From: an uncultured Oscillospiraceae bacterium
GTDB lineage: Bacteria > Bacillota > Clostridia > Oscillospirales > Oscillospiraceae
Assembly: GCA_947627715.1 (NCBI GenBank)
Contig: CANQXK010000002.1
Coordinates: 1-64,000, forward strand
Reading direction: 5' to 3'
DNA length: 64,000 bases
The position numbers and the translations under genes are program-made. Below the pieces are notes generated by a model that saw only the letters and a list, made by a program, of their open reading frames with translations, was not told the origin of the DNA and made no database searches. Positions 25,055 to 33,961 of the stretch are shown in pieces. Each line of letters begins with the position of its first letter. Position 1 is the first letter of the stretch.

Positions 25055-27040
25055 TTATGATATGTCCGCCAAATCCAGGTATTTATACCCGTCTGTGGCG
25101 ATGTGGTCCTTTCTGGCCTGGATGTTGTCTCCCAGCAGCATATCGAACACCCGCGCCGTCTCCTCCGCGTCCGTGGGGAGGACCTTGATGAGGCGGCGGG
25201 TCTGGGGGTTCATGGTGGTCATCCACATCATCTCCGGGTCGTTCTCGCCCAGTCCCTTGGAGCGGGCCACCGTGTACTTCTTCCCCTCCAGCTTCTCCAA
25301 GATGTCCGCCTTCTCCTTCTCGGTGTAGGCAAACCACGTCTTTTCGCCGCAGTTTATTTCGTAGAGAGGCGATTCGGCGATGAACACCCGCCCCTCCTCA
25401 ATGAGGGCCGGCATGAGCCGGTAGATCATGGTCAAAATCAGGGTCCTGATCTGATAGCCGTCGTAGTCCGCGTCGGTGCAGATGATGACCTTGCTCCACC
25501 GAAGGGAATCCAGGTCAAAGGCGGTGAGGTCGCTTTTTATTTTCACCGGCACGCTGACGCCGCAGCCCAGGACCTTCACAAGGTCGGTGATGATGTCGCT
25601 TTTGAAGATGCGGGCGTAGTCGGCCTTGAGGCAGTTCAAAATTTTCCCCCGCACGGGCATGACGCCCTGAAATTCCGCGTCGCGGGAGAGCTTGACGCTG
25701 CCCAGTGCCGAGTCGCCCTCCACGATGTAGAGCTCGGTCCTCGTGGCGTCGTGGGAGCGGCAGGGGACGAATTTCTGGACCCGGTTGGCGATGTCCAGAC
25801 TGCCGGAAAGCTTCTTCTTGATGGTGACGCGGGCCTTTTCCGCCTGCTCGCGGGACCGCTTGTTCACCAGGACCTGGCTTCCGATGCGGTCCGCCTCGGC
25901 CTTGTGCTCGATGAAGTAGATCTCCAGCTGGGAGCGGAAGAACTCCGTCATGGCCGTCTGGATGAATTTATTCGTGATGGCCTTCTTCGTCTGATTTTCG
26001 TAGCTGGTCTGGGTGGAGAAGCAGTTGGTGACCAGGATGAGGCAGTCGGCGATGTCCTGAAAGCCGATCTTCGTCTCGTTTTTCTGATACTTGCCCGTCT
26101 GCCGCAGGTATGCATCCACGGCGGAGACAAAGGCGCTTTTCGCCGCCTTGTCCGGCGCGCCGCCGTGCTCCAGCCAACTGGAATTGTGGTAGTACTCGAT
26201 GACGTTGACGCTGTTGGAGAAGCAGAAGGCGGCGGAGAGCTTCACCTTATACTCCGGCTTGTCCTCCCGGTCGCGGCCGCGCCTCTCCCCTTCGATAAAG
26301 TAAGGCGCGGTCAGCGGGTTCTCCCCGGCAAGCTCGGTGACGTAGTCCAGGATGCCGTTTTCGTAAAAATATTCCGTCTCCTCGAATTTTCCGCCCGTCT
26401 GGAAGCGGAACACAAAGCGGACGCCGGGGTTCACCACGGACTGCTTTTTGAGGACGTCCTCGAAATACTCCCGGGGGATGTTGGTGTCGGTGAACACCTC
26501 CCGGTCGGGCCGCCACCTCATGGCCGAGCCCGTGCGCCGCCCGGCGAAAGGCTCGCTCTTCAGGCCCCCCACGTTCTCCCCCTTCTCAAAGTGGAGGGCG
26601 TATTTCTTCCCGTCCCGCCAGACGGTGACGTCCATATACTCGGAGCTGTACTGGGTGGCGCAGGTGCCCAGGCCGTTGAGGCCAAGGGAGTACTCATAGT
26701 CCCCGCCGTTGTCGTTTTTATATTTTCCGCCGGCGTAAAGCTCGCAGAAAACCAGCTCCCAGTTATATCGCTCCTCCTTGCTGTTCCAGTCCACCGGGCA
26801 CCCGCGCCCGAAGTCCTCCACCTCGATGGAGCCGTCGGCGTAGCGCGTGAGGATGATCCTGTCGCCGTGGCCCTCCCTGGCCTCGTCGATGGAGTTGGAC
26901 AGGATCTCAAACACCGAGTGTTCGCAGCCCTCCAGCCCGTCGGACCCGAAGATCACGCCGGGGCGCTTGCGCACACGGTCCGCGCCTTTTAACTGGCTGA
27001 TGCTGTCGTTTCCGTATTCCGCTTTCGTGCCTTTTTTCAT
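25055..27040 (-). CDS. Type II DNA topoisomerase subunit B (ParE/GyrB-like)
   Basis: ATPase subunit that pairs with the A subunit at 17160-19418. GHKL ATPase domain: EILSNSIDEAREGHGD with the Mg-binding Asn, DFGRGCPVD, and the lid SLGLNGLGTCATQ. The Toprim domain has EGDSA and the Asp cluster CTDADYDGYQIRTL. 661 residues. I placed the start at MKKGTKAEYG (27040) behind AGGTGAT; MTGDEMKK (27055) is an alternative. Transcribed from the promoter at 27093-27121. Separation from the A subunit and divergent wording of the lid suggest a clade-specific topoisomerase IV-type pair. Confidence 0.87.
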   Translation of the reverse strand: MKKGTKAEYGNDSISQLKGADRVRKRPGVIFGSDGLEGCEHSVFEILSNSIDEAREGHGDRIILTRYADGSIEVEDFGRGCPVDWNSKEERYNWELVFCELYAGGKYKNDNGGDYEYSLGLNGLGTCATQYSSEYMDVTVWRDGKKYALHFEKGENVGGLKSEPFAGRRTGSAMRWRPDREVFTDTNIPREYFEDVLKKQSVVNPGVRFVFRFQTGGKFEETEYFYENGILDYVTELAGENPLTAPYFIEGERRGRDREDKPEYKVKLSAAFCFSNSVNVIEYYHNSSWLEHGGAPDKAAKSAFVSAVDAYLRQTGKYQKNETKIGFQDIADCLILVTNCFSTQTSYENQTKKAITNKFIQTAMTEFFRSQLEIYFIEHKAEADRIGSQVLVNKRSREQAEKARVTIKKKLSGSLDIANRVQKFVPCRSHDATRTELYIVEGDSALGSVKLSRDAEFQGVMPVRGKILNCLKADYARIFKSDIITDLVKVLGCGVSVPVKIKSDLTAFDLDSLRWSKVIICTDADYDGYQIRTLILTMIYRLMPALIEEGRVFIAESPLYEINCGEKTWFAYTEKEKADILEKLEGKKYTVARSKGLGENDPEMMWMTTMNPQTRRLIKVLPTDAEETARVFDMLLGDNIQARKDHIATDGYKYLDLADIS

Positions 27041-27092
27041 TTCATCACCTGTCATGACAAGATATTGTGTCTTTTTGTCTGTCGAACATCTT

Positions 27093-27121
27093 ATTTTACC
27101 ATACATTTTGTGCCCTGGCAA
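27093..27121 (-). promoter_or_regulatory. SigA-type promoter of the topoisomerase B gene
   Basis: Minus strand: TTGCCA, 17 bases, TAAAAT. About 50 bases upstream of the chosen start. Confidence 0.75.
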
Positions 27122-27154
27122 GGCTAAATCCGTTTTTTCCTCAAAATTGCGTCC

Positions 27155-27378
27155 CGCGCATATTCTACCACGTTTAGAGGCCGCTTTGGCGCACATAATA
27201 GACTCAGACGCGAGACGGCTTTCCATCAGACCGGTGTTCAAAGGACAAGAGAGAAAACGTCCTGCGGACGAATGGTCAAAAGCCGGAAGGGAGAAGGCGG
27301 CCTTGTTCTGGTGACAAGGTGCATCTCCTGAAGCGTCTTTAAAGAAAGGGAGGGGCAAAAAAGCCCCTCCCTTTTCAG
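27155..27378 (+). ncRNA. Candidate structured RNA (6S-like rod) ending in a terminator
   Basis: The gap 27122-27345 has no gene but folds as a rod. Outer stem GAGGCCGC (27177-27184) with GCGGCCTT (27297-27304), extended by TACCA/TGGTG. Asymmetric internal bubble of 31 and 11 bases. Second stem CGGCTTT (27216-27222) with AAAGCCG (27279-27285), then GACC/GGTC, then AGGAC/GTCCT. The outer stems contain pairs that are G-U on the plus strand. A 12-base-pair terminator (27345-27374) follows with no protein gene upstream on this strand. The shape resembles 6S RNA, but I see no strong promoter, so this is tentative. Confidence 0.3.
27345..27375 (+). terminator. Intrinsic terminator with no obvious upstream plus-strand gene
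   Basis: AAAGGGAGGGGC, loop of six A, GCCCCTCCCTTT, then T. Symmetric enough to work in both directions. Supports the candidate RNA just upstream. Confidence 0.75.
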
Positions 27379-27394
27379 ATATGATGCGAAAAGT

Positions 27395-27449
27395 TTAACT
27401 TTTCTTAAGGATTTACCCTCTTTATTGTTAAGAGTTTCGGGGGTATAAT
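27395..27449 (+). promoter_or_regulatory. Promoter of the two-component operon with TTAAC/TTAAG boxes
   Basis: TATAAT at 27444-27449 with a weak TTTATT at 27421 (17-base spacing). Upstream are TTAAC (27395) and TTAAG (27405) one helical turn apart, and a further TTAAG at 27428. These are plausible binding boxes for the OmpR-type regulator encoded just downstream (autoregulation is inference). Confidence 0.5.
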
Positions 27450-27477
27450 GGGGACAGCTTGAGAAAGGAGCGGTCCG

Positions 27478-28176
27478 ATGTACAACATTCTTATCTGTGA
27501 CGACGACAGGGACATTGTGTCGGCGCTGAAAATATATCTCTCCGGCCAGGAGTACACGATCTTTGAGGCGTATACCGGCCGTCAGGCCATCGAGACGGTG
27601 CGCGCCAACGACATCCATCTCGTCTTGATGGACGTGATGATGCCGGAGATGGACGGCATTTCCGCCACCTCGAAGCTGCGGGAGGAATTTAACATCCCCA
27701 TCATCCTCCTCACGGCCAAGGGCGAGGACACGGACAAGGTCCTGGGGCTGAACGTGGGAGCGGACGACTACATAACGAAGCCCTTCAACCCCGTGGAGGT
27801 CATGGCGCGGGTGAAAAGCGCCCTGCGGCGGTATACCATGCTGGGCGGCCTGCCCGCCAGGCCCGACCACTACGTCATCGGCGGCATCGACCTGGACGAC
27901 GCGGGCAAGACCGTCACCGTGGACGGGGAGCCGGTGAGCCTCACCCCCACGGAGTACGCCATTTTGCGCCTTCTGATGCAAAACCCCGGCAAGGTCTTTT
28001 CCTCCGGGGCCATCTACTCCCACGTCTCCGGGGGCTACGCCCTCTCGGCGGAGAGTTCCATCGCCGTACATATACGCCATCTTCGGGAAAAAATCGAGAT
28101 CACGCCCTCCGAACCCCGGTACATCAAGGTGGTCTGGGGCCAGGGGTACAAAATCGAGGGGGAGAACAACCGATGA
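27478..28176 (+). CDS. OmpR-family response regulator
   Basis: Cytoplasmic transcription factor, 232 residues. Receiver domain with acidic pocket CDDD at residues 7-10, phospho-acceptor Asp52 in VLMDVMMPEMDG, Thr in LLTAKGE and Lys in YITKPF. A C-terminal winged helix follows (SLTPTEYAILRLLMQ...IRHLREKIE...VVWGQGYKIE). Start ATG behind GAAAGGAG. Overlaps the kinase gene by 4 bases, so it is coupled to it. Confidence 0.95.
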   Translation: MYNILICDDDRDIVSALKIYLSGQEYTIFEAYTGRQAIETVRANDIHLVLMDVMMPEMDGISATSKLREEFNIPIILLTAKGEDTDKVLGLNVGADDYITKPFNPVEVMARVKSALRRYTMLGGLPARPDHYVIGGIDLDDAGKTVTVDGEPVSLTPTEYAILRLLMQNPGKVFSSGAIYSHVSGGYALSAESSIAVHIRHLREKIEITPSEPRYIKVVWGQGYKIEGENNR

Positions 28177-29840
28177 GGAAGCTGACATACTCGTTCCCGG
28201 CAAAGGTCGCGGCGGTGTTCGCGCTGGTGATCTCCGCCCTTGTGACGGCAGTTTTCGGCATCACGACAGCCGTTGCATACTCCGCCCGGTTCTACGCTCT
28301 TCCCAGCTATATCGGGTCTTACGACCTCGCCCTCGACTACCTTCTTGAAAGCGGTTACATCGGCCGGTCGGGATACGACTACCTCCTTACCCACTACAGC
28401 TCTCTTATCGATTTTGTGTTCAGAGCGCGTTACAGCGCCATCGCCCTCACCGCCGCCGGCGCCGTGATATTCATCCTCCTTTTCATCTTTCTCATCTGCG
28501 CCGCAGGACTCCGCGCCGAGGGGAACAGATACTTCATCAAACTAAGCTTTTTCAGCAAGATCCCCTTTGACATCGTCTTTCTGGCCGTCGCCGCCGCGGA
28601 ATTATTTCTTTTATCCTGTCAGATAGAGCTGACATACTCCTGGCTTGTGGACGACGTGGTGATCATGTTCATCTTCATGGCCGCCATTGGCGTTATCATG
28701 CTCCTTTTGCTATTGAGCGTCCTCTACACCTTCTCCGCCCGCGTCAAGGCCGGGGGATGGTGGCGGAACACGGTGATCTTCATGCTCCTGCGCCTTATAT
28801 GGCGCATGGCGCGCTCCTTCGGCCTGTGGCTCCGGCGGCTTTTCCGGGCCATCCCCATGGTGTGGCGGGTGTCCCTCATCGTGGCGGCGTATATTGTCCT
28901 TGTCTTTGTCATGATCGGCAGCCGGTTTTGGTACCACGATGACTTTATGGAGTTCACCGTCTTCTTTTTGTTCCTTGCGGCCGGCGTCGTGGTGATCCTG
29001 GGTGCGGCGCAGATGCGCGCTCTCCATAAGGCCGCGAAGGAGCTGGCGTCGGGGAATCTCGATTACAAGGTGGACACAAAGCGCCTCTATTTTGACTTCA
29101 AGCGCCACGCGGAGAATTTAAACTCCATCGGCGACGGCCTCAGCGCCGCCGTGGACCAGCGGATGCGCTCCGAGCGGATGAAAACCGAGCTGATCACCAA
29201 CGTCTCCCACGACATCAAGACGCCCCTCACCTCCATCATCAACTATGTGGACCTGCTCCAGAAGGCGCACACCCCGGAGGAGGAGGCCCAGTATCTGGAC
29301 GTTTTGAAGCGCCAGTCGGAGAAGCTGCGCCGCCTCACCCTGGACCTGGTGGAGGCCAGCAAGGCCAGCACCGGGAATCTGCCCACGGAGCTGGCGCCCA
29401 CCAACTCCTCCGAGCTTATCAACCAGGCGGTGGCGGAGTACGCCGACCGCTTTGAGCAGGGCCGTCTGGAACCCATTGTGATCCTGCCCGAAAAGCCCAT
29501 CACCGTCCTGGCCGACGGGCGGCACCTGTGGCGGGTGCTGGACAACCTCTTCAACAACGCCGTGAAATACGCCCAGCCGGACACCCGCGTCTACATCGAG
29601 GCCCGGAGGCTGGACGGCGAGGCCGTCATATCCGTGAAGAACATCTCCCGCGACAGGCTCAACGTGTCCAGCGACGAGCTTATGGAACGCTTCGTCCGGG
29701 GCGACGAGAGCCGTCACACGGAGGGGTCCGGGCTGGGCCTGTCCATCGCCCGCTCCCTTACGGAGCTGATGGAGGGCAGCTTTGGCATCCGCATCGACGG
29801 CGACCTCTTCAAGGCGGAGATCACACTGAAGGTGATTTGA
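28173..29840 (+). CDS. Membrane sensor histidine kinase
   Basis: Cognate kinase of the preceding regulator, 555 residues. It has an N-terminal membrane helix, an extracytoplasmic Tyr/Ser-rich segment (about residues 30-85), then several further hydrophobic helices (about 88-112, 128-148, 156-188, 226-285). A HAMP-like linker follows, then the H box NVSHDIKTPLTS with His346, the N box NLFNNAVKYAQ and the G box EGSGLGLSIA. Its many membrane segments suggest sensing within or near the membrane, perhaps envelope stress or an antimicrobial; this is inference. The ATG of the peptidase gene follows one base after the stop. Confidence 0.93.
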   Translation: MRKLTYSFPAKVAAVFALVISALVTAVFGITTAVAYSARFYALPSYIGSYDLALDYLLESGYIGRSGYDYLLTHYSSLIDFVFRARYSAIALTAAGAVIFILLFIFLICAAGLRAEGNRYFIKLSFFSKIPFDIVFLAVAAAELFLLSCQIELTYSWLVDDVVIMFIFMAAIGVIMLLLLLSVLYTFSARVKAGGWWRNTVIFMLLRLIWRMARSFGLWLRRLFRAIPMVWRVSLIVAAYIVLVFVMIGSRFWYHDDFMEFTVFFLFLAAGVVVILGAAQMRALHKAAKELASGNLDYKVDTKRLYFDFKRHAENLNSIGDGLSAAVDQRMRSERMKTELITNVSHDIKTPLTSIINYVDLLQKAHTPEEEAQYLDVLKRQSEKLRRLTLDLVEASKASTGNLPTELAPTNSSELINQAVAEYADRFEQGRLEPIVILPEKPITVLADGRHLWRVLDNLFNNAVKYAQPDTRVYIEARRLDGEAVISVKNISRDRLNVSSDELMERFVRGDESRHTEGSGLGLSIARSLTELMEGSFGIRIDGDLFKAEITLKVI

Positions 29841-29841
29841 C

Positions 29842-30612
29842 ATGAAAGAAAAAAGAAAACGCCTGTGGGGCGCGGCGGGGCTTGCGGCGCTTGCCGCCGC
29901 AGTAACGCTGTTCGTCTCGCTGGGGGGCTTCGGCGCCCTGAAAACCGCCTTTTTCCGCGTCCGTCTGCGCATGGAGATCGGGCGCATCGACGACGAGTCC
30001 ATCCGGGAGGGCATGGACGCCATGTATGAGAAGAACCCGGAGGCCGCCGTCTTTCTGGACAATTTCGACGGGGTGAAGTCCTTTGACCTTTCCCTGGACC
30101 TGTCCGACGACGACGCTTTTCACGCCCTCTCCCCCCTCCCCTATTACACCCAGTGGGATCCCCGGTGGGGCTACTGCCAGTACGGGGAGGGCCTGATGGG
30201 CTGGACGGGCTGCGGCCCCACGGCCATGAGCATGGTGGCCATGGGCCTCACCGGCGACGGCTCCCTCACCCCCGCCTATGTGGCGTCCTTCGCCATCGAC
30301 AACGGCTACTGCGTCCCCGGCAACGGCACCTCCTGGACGCTCTTCTCCGAGGGGGCCGAAAAGCTGGGCCTCACGGCGAAGGAGCTGCCCCTGTGGGAGG
30401 CCACCATGCGCTCGGAGCTGGAGGCGGGACACCCCATCGTCTGCATCATGGGGCCGGGCCACTTCACCGACGCCGGCCACTACATCGTCCTCACCGGCTG
30501 TGACAGCGAGGGCTTTGACGTGCTGGACCCGTTCCGGCCCTCCAACTGCAAGGTGTGGGCCTATGACGACATCGCGGGGGAGATCCGCAACCTGTGGTCC
30601 TACGCCGCCTGA
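29842..30612 (+). CDS. C39-like papain-fold peptidase, membrane-anchored
   Basis: 256 residues with an N-terminal membrane segment (residues 8-30) and a C-terminal peptidase C39-like domain on the outside. The domain has WTGCGPTAMSMVA with nucleophile Cys124 and DAGHYIVLTG with His213, then DPFRPSNCKVW. Similar domains occur in cell-wall or peptide-processing enzymes. It lies one base after the kinase stop in the same operon, so it may be an output or sensor partner of the two-component system. No cleavage target is visible. Confidence 0.85.
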   Translation: MKEKRKRLWGAAGLAALAAAVTLFVSLGGFGALKTAFFRVRLRMEIGRIDDESIREGMDAMYEKNPEAAVFLDNFDGVKSFDLSLDLSDDDAFHALSPLPYYTQWDPRWGYCQYGEGLMGWTGCGPTAMSMVAMGLTGDGSLTPAYVASFAIDNGYCVPGNGTSWTLFSEGAEKLGLTAKELPLWEATMRSELEAGHPIVCIMGPGHFTDAGHYIVLTGCDSEGFDVLDPFRPSNCKVWAYDDIAGEIRNLWSYAA

Positions 30613-30659
30613 TTCCCTTGCCCGGAAAAATCGCGGGAGAGAACGATCGAGGCAAACGA

Positions 30660-30699
30660 AACCTGCCGGGAAGGGCCGCAAGGTCCTTCCCGGCAGGTT
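30660..30699. terminator. Bidirectional hairpin between peptidase and deacetylase genes
   Basis: AACCTGCCGGGAAGG pairs with CCTTCCCGGCAGGTT (15 base pairs) between two convergent genes. Only short T runs are nearby. Confidence 0.7.
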
Positions 30700-30715
30700 A
30701 ACATAATAATACTTT

Positions 30716-32050
30716 TCAGAGGATCTGCGCAAGGAGCTTCAGCACCTCGCCCCTGGTGGAGGCGGGGGGCATGGGGCGCGCCTTGCCGGTGAACGCCTCG
30801 CAATAACGCTGGAGGTCGTCGCCGGTGACAGGCGCAGAGGGGTCGAAGCGCCCGCCCGGCAGGACGCACTTTTTCTCCATGGCCAGCTCCACCGCCGCGC
30901 CGTAGGGGTGATCGGCGGGTAGGCCGGAGGGCCAGGACCCCTCCTTTCTGACGATGCGCTCCACCCGCTTTTTGGCGGCGGGCCAGCCGAACACGGTCTC
31001 GGCCAGCTCCCCGGCGGTCATGGGCTTGTCCGGCCGGACGGTGTTGTCCCGGTAAGCGGGGCAGAAGCCCCTGGCGGCAAGGTCTCTGGCGGCCTCGAAG
31101 GCGTCGTCCCCCGCGCCCAGGTCGGCGAAGGGGCTGCGCTCCATAAGCTCGGAGACGGTGACCACCTTGTAGCCCCGGTCCGCCAGGAGCTTCAGCTGGA
31201 TCTCCAGCCCGTCGGCGATGGGGGTGCGGCGGGCCATATTGAACCCGTCCTTCTGGAAGATGATCTGCCCGCAAAGGCTGTCCGGGTCCTCCGCAAGGGC
31301 GCGCTCCAGGGGCTTCCAGGTGGCCTCCACCTCCGCCTCGTAGCTTGCCAGCGGGAGCCAGCCGGCCCCGTCGAAGCTGGCGGCCATATACTGGTAGCCC
31401 AGGAGGGCCATAGCGTCGTAGCTGGAAAGACCGGGGGATATTTTGTCCACGTAGTGGGGCGGGCGGGAGAGGCGGATGGTATAGCCGTGGCGCTCCTTCA
31501 AAAGGGCGTGGAGCTTTTCAAGGTCGGCTGCGGCCTTTTCGATGTCCCCCAGATACTTCCGCTTCCCGTAGACCACGTTCTTCGGGCCGTAGAGCACGTG
31601 GGCGTAGGTGTGGCTGGTGATCTCGTGGCCGCCCTTGAGCAGGCGGTCGATCTCCTCCCGGCACGCCTGCGCGCCGCCCTCGGCGTCGTGTCCGAAGTCC
31701 GGGTAATGGTCGTAGCGGACGCCGCCCCAGGCGGCGGTCCCCTCCTTCCCGGCCTCGTCCGGGTAGTTCCCGGCGGTGGAACCCACCACGTCGAAGGTGC
31801 CCCTGGCGCCGTACTTCTCAAGGATGTCCACAAGGGTCATGGTGAGGCCCTTTTCGTGGCTCCCCACGGGGTTCGGCGGCATCCGGCAGGGGCCGTCGTC
31901 AAAGGTCATGGCCACCACCCGCTCGCCGGTTTTCACCCGCTCCACGCGCCGCACAGGCGAGACGTAGACGGGGGTATTGGCCTTGATCTGCGCGTCGAAG
32001 CGGTGCTTGACCTTCTTGGCGACGCCGATGCATTTTGTCATAACAGACAT
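30716..32050 (-). CDS. Polysaccharide deacetylase-family protein with C-terminal SLH-like region
   Basis: Carbohydrate esterase 4-type NodB domain, 444 residues in all. Motif 1 is MTFDDGPC, motif 2 is HEITSHTYAH (metal-binding His pair), and motif 3 is SRPPHYVDK where RPPYG is usual. The last 130 residues (from about 310) are SLH-like, with PDKPMTAGEL and FDPSAPVTGDDL. No classical signal peptide is visible; the N-terminus is basic (TKCIGVAKKVKHRFD). Start ATG behind GGAGGG. Last gene of an ATP-grasp, PHP, deacetylase operon. Target polymer unknown. Confidence 0.82.
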   Translation of the reverse strand: MSVMTKCIGVAKKVKHRFDAQIKANTPVYVSPVRRVERVKTGERVVAMTFDDGPCRMPPNPVGSHEKGLTMTLVDILEKYGARGTFDVVGSTAGNYPDEAGKEGTAAWGGVRYDHYPDFGHDAEGGAQACREEIDRLLKGGHEITSHTYAHVLYGPKNVVYGKRKYLGDIEKAAADLEKLHALLKERHGYTIRLSRPPHYVDKISPGLSSYDAMALLGYQYMAASFDGAGWLPLASYEAEVEATWKPLERALAEDPDSLCGQIIFQKDGFNMARRTPIADGLEIQLKLLADRGYKVVTVSELMERSPFADLGAGDDAFEAARDLAARGFCPAYRDNTVRPDKPMTAGELAETVFGWPAAKKRVERIVRKEGSWPSGLPADHPYGAAVELAMEKKCVLPGGRFDPSAPVTGDDLQRYCEAFTGKARPMPPASTRGEVLKLLAQIL

Positions 32051-32066
32051 ACGATTTCCCTCCGAT

Positions 32067-32789
32067 TCAGATATGAAGTATATCCCTGCCCGCGCAGTAG
32101 ACAAGGTAGGCCGCGCCGCGGCAGAGGGCGCGGACGCCCCCCCGGCGGCGGGCCGCCTCAAGCTGGGAGAGGCCCTTGCGTGTGCGGGAGGTGTTTTTCA
32201 CAAATACCGGGCGGCAAAGCCCCGCGCGGACGGCGGCCTCGATTCCCTCGGGCGTGCGTTCGCCGCACTGAGCCGCCGTGTAGGCGTTTCCCACCTCGCC
32301 GGCCTCGTGGGCGTCGCTCCCGCCGGTGGCGATGAGGCCGTGGCGCGCGGCATATGCGGCGGCCATGGCGTTGGCCTCCGGGTTGTGGAAATACGCCCTG
32401 GCGTTGGCGCACTCCGCGCCGTCAAGCTCCCGCGCCTCCGCCTCCCGGTCCTTGTCCGCCCTGGTGAAGGGGTGGGCGATGACCGCAAGCCCGCCGTGGG
32501 CGCGGATGAGGCCGGCGGCCTGGGCAAGGGTGGGCAGCTCCTTGGGGACGTCAAACGGCTCCCGGCAGAAGAGAGCCAGCACGTGGCCTGTTTTCGTGGA
32601 GATCTCGCACCCCGGCAGGAGCAGGACGCCGCAGCGGGTCTCCGGCTTTTCCAGCGTAAAACGGTTATGGTCGCACACGGCGACGGCATCCAGGCCCCGC
32701 TCCCCGGCGGCCTTTGCCAGCGCGTCCAGGTCCGAGCGCCCGTCCAGGGAGGCACAGGAGTGGACGTGCAGGTCGATCTTCAGCTCCAT
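32067..32789 (-). CDS. PHP-domain metal-dependent phosphoesterase
   Basis: 240 residues of PHP fold. N-terminal DLHVHSCASLDG is the metal-binding HxH motif, then CDHN, GCEISTKTGH, IAHPF and GGSDAHEAGEVG with the final metal ligands. Relatives are phosphatases or nucleases of the TrpH/YciV type; substrate unknown. Start ATG 32789 lies 2 bases after the stop of the ATP-grasp gene, and its AGGAGGGGG binding site lies in the end of that gene. Middle gene of a three-gene operon. Confidence 0.88.
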   Translation of the reverse strand: MELKIDLHVHSCASLDGRSDLDALAKAAGERGLDAVAVCDHNRFTLEKPETRCGVLLLPGCEISTKTGHVLALFCREPFDVPKELPTLAQAAGLIRAHGGLAVIAHPFTRADKDREAEARELDGAECANARAYFHNPEANAMAAAYAARHGLIATGGSDAHEAGEVGNAYTAAQCGERTPEGIEAAVRAGLCRPVFVKNTSRTRKGLSQLEAARRRGGVRALCRGAAYLVYCAGRDILHI

Positions 32790-32791
32790 GA

Positions 32792-33937
32792 CTACCCCCT
32801 CCTTTTCAAAAGGGACGAATAGTAACGAAAGGCCGGCCTGGGGTCGCGGATGTCCCACACCCCGTCCGGGACGCGGGGGTCGATAAGGTCCGCCGCCGCG
32901 CCCAGGAACGGCCTCACACGGCCGCGCCTGAGATACCCCAGCCCCGCCGCCAGGTCCGAGAGGGCGAAGCGCATCTTTTTCCCGCAGACCAGCCCGTCCT
33001 CGTCGGGGAGCAGGACCTTCTGCGGGTTGCCCCTGTTCCAGGAGAGGCGGAACCACTCCCAGGAAAAGCCCGCCTTGGCGGCCCGCGTCAGCGGATAGGT
33101 CCCCCAGACGCGGGGGTTGACCTCCAAAAGCCGGGGTTCTCCCTCCCCGTCCAGCTTAAATTCCACCATGCAAAGGCCGGAGAAGTTTGTCTTTTCCACC
33201 AGGGCGGCGGCATATCCCTCCAGCCTCCCGTCCCGCAGCGCCTGACAGCAGCTGGAGGGGCCGCCGGAGACGGGGTACTCCCGCACCCGCCTGTGACAGA
33301 CGGCGCGGGCGACCCGGCCCTCCTGGGCCACCACCGAACAGCCCATGCCGCCGCCGGGGAGGTACTCCTGGATGAGGGGCGGCTCCCCCGTGAGAGCCTC
33401 AAACCGCTCAAGGACGGCAGGAAGCTCCCCCGGCGCGCCCACGATGGCGTACCGCTCCCCGGCGGAGAGGCCGAACCTCTCGCCGCACCGGGGCTTCACA
33501 ACGCAGGGGAAGCGGACGCTCTCCGGCGTGTACGCCTCCGGCAGGGGGATGCCCAGCTCCCGGCCCAGGGCGGCCACGGCCTCCTTGTCGTTGAGGGTGT
33601 CCAGGGCGGTCTTTGACGGGCAGAGAAGGCCCGCCACAGCGGAGAAACGCTCCGCCGTCCCGGCCCCGGCAAGCTCGGCCAGGGTGGCGGCCCCCACGGC
33701 CAGCAGCGCCGGCTTCTCCCCCTCGGCGGCGGCGATGGCCGCGCACAGGTCGTAGAGGGCTTCCACAGCCCCGTCCCTGGGCAGGATATGGACCTCATCG
33801 CAGTATTTGGAGAAGGCTCCCACGGGTTCTCCCGCGCCCTCCCTCTCGCAGCAGACGATCCTGACGCCCCGCGCGCCAAGGTCGCGTATGACCGCAAGGG
33901 ACATACGGTAGTGGACATCGGTGATGATCGCGGTCAT
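32792..33937 (-). CDS. ATP-grasp ligase of unknown substrate
   Basis: 381 residues. A Rossmann-like N-terminal region is followed by an ATP-grasp domain: FPCVVKPRCGERFGL, LIQEYLPGGGMGCSV and the metal site FKLDGEGEPRLLEVNPRVWG. It resembles carbamoyl-phosphate synthase-type and peptide/carboxylate-amine ligases. Acts through an acyl-phosphate intermediate; substrates are not identifiable. First gene of the operon, start ATG behind GAAGGAGG, promoter at 33962-33990. Partnering with a PHP phosphoesterase and a polysaccharide deacetylase suggests modification of an envelope polymer, as inference. Confidence 0.85.
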   Translation of the reverse strand: MTAIITDVHYRMSLAVIRDLGARGVRIVCCEREGAGEPVGAFSKYCDEVHILPRDGAVEALYDLCAAIAAAEGEKPALLAVGAATLAELAGAGTAERFSAVAGLLCPSKTALDTLNDKEAVAALGRELGIPLPEAYTPESVRFPCVVKPRCGERFGLSAGERYAIVGAPGELPAVLERFEALTGEPPLIQEYLPGGGMGCSVVAQEGRVARAVCHRRVREYPVSGGPSSCCQALRDGRLEGYAAALVEKTNFSGLCMVEFKLDGEGEPRLLEVNPRVWGTYPLTRAAKAGFSWEWFRLSWNRGNPQKVLLPDEDGLVCGKKMRFALSDLAAGLGYLRRGRVRPFLGAAADLIDPRVPDGVWDIRDPRPAFRYYSSLLKRRG

Positions 33938-33961
33938 AAGGGCCTCCTTCGTTTTTTTCCT

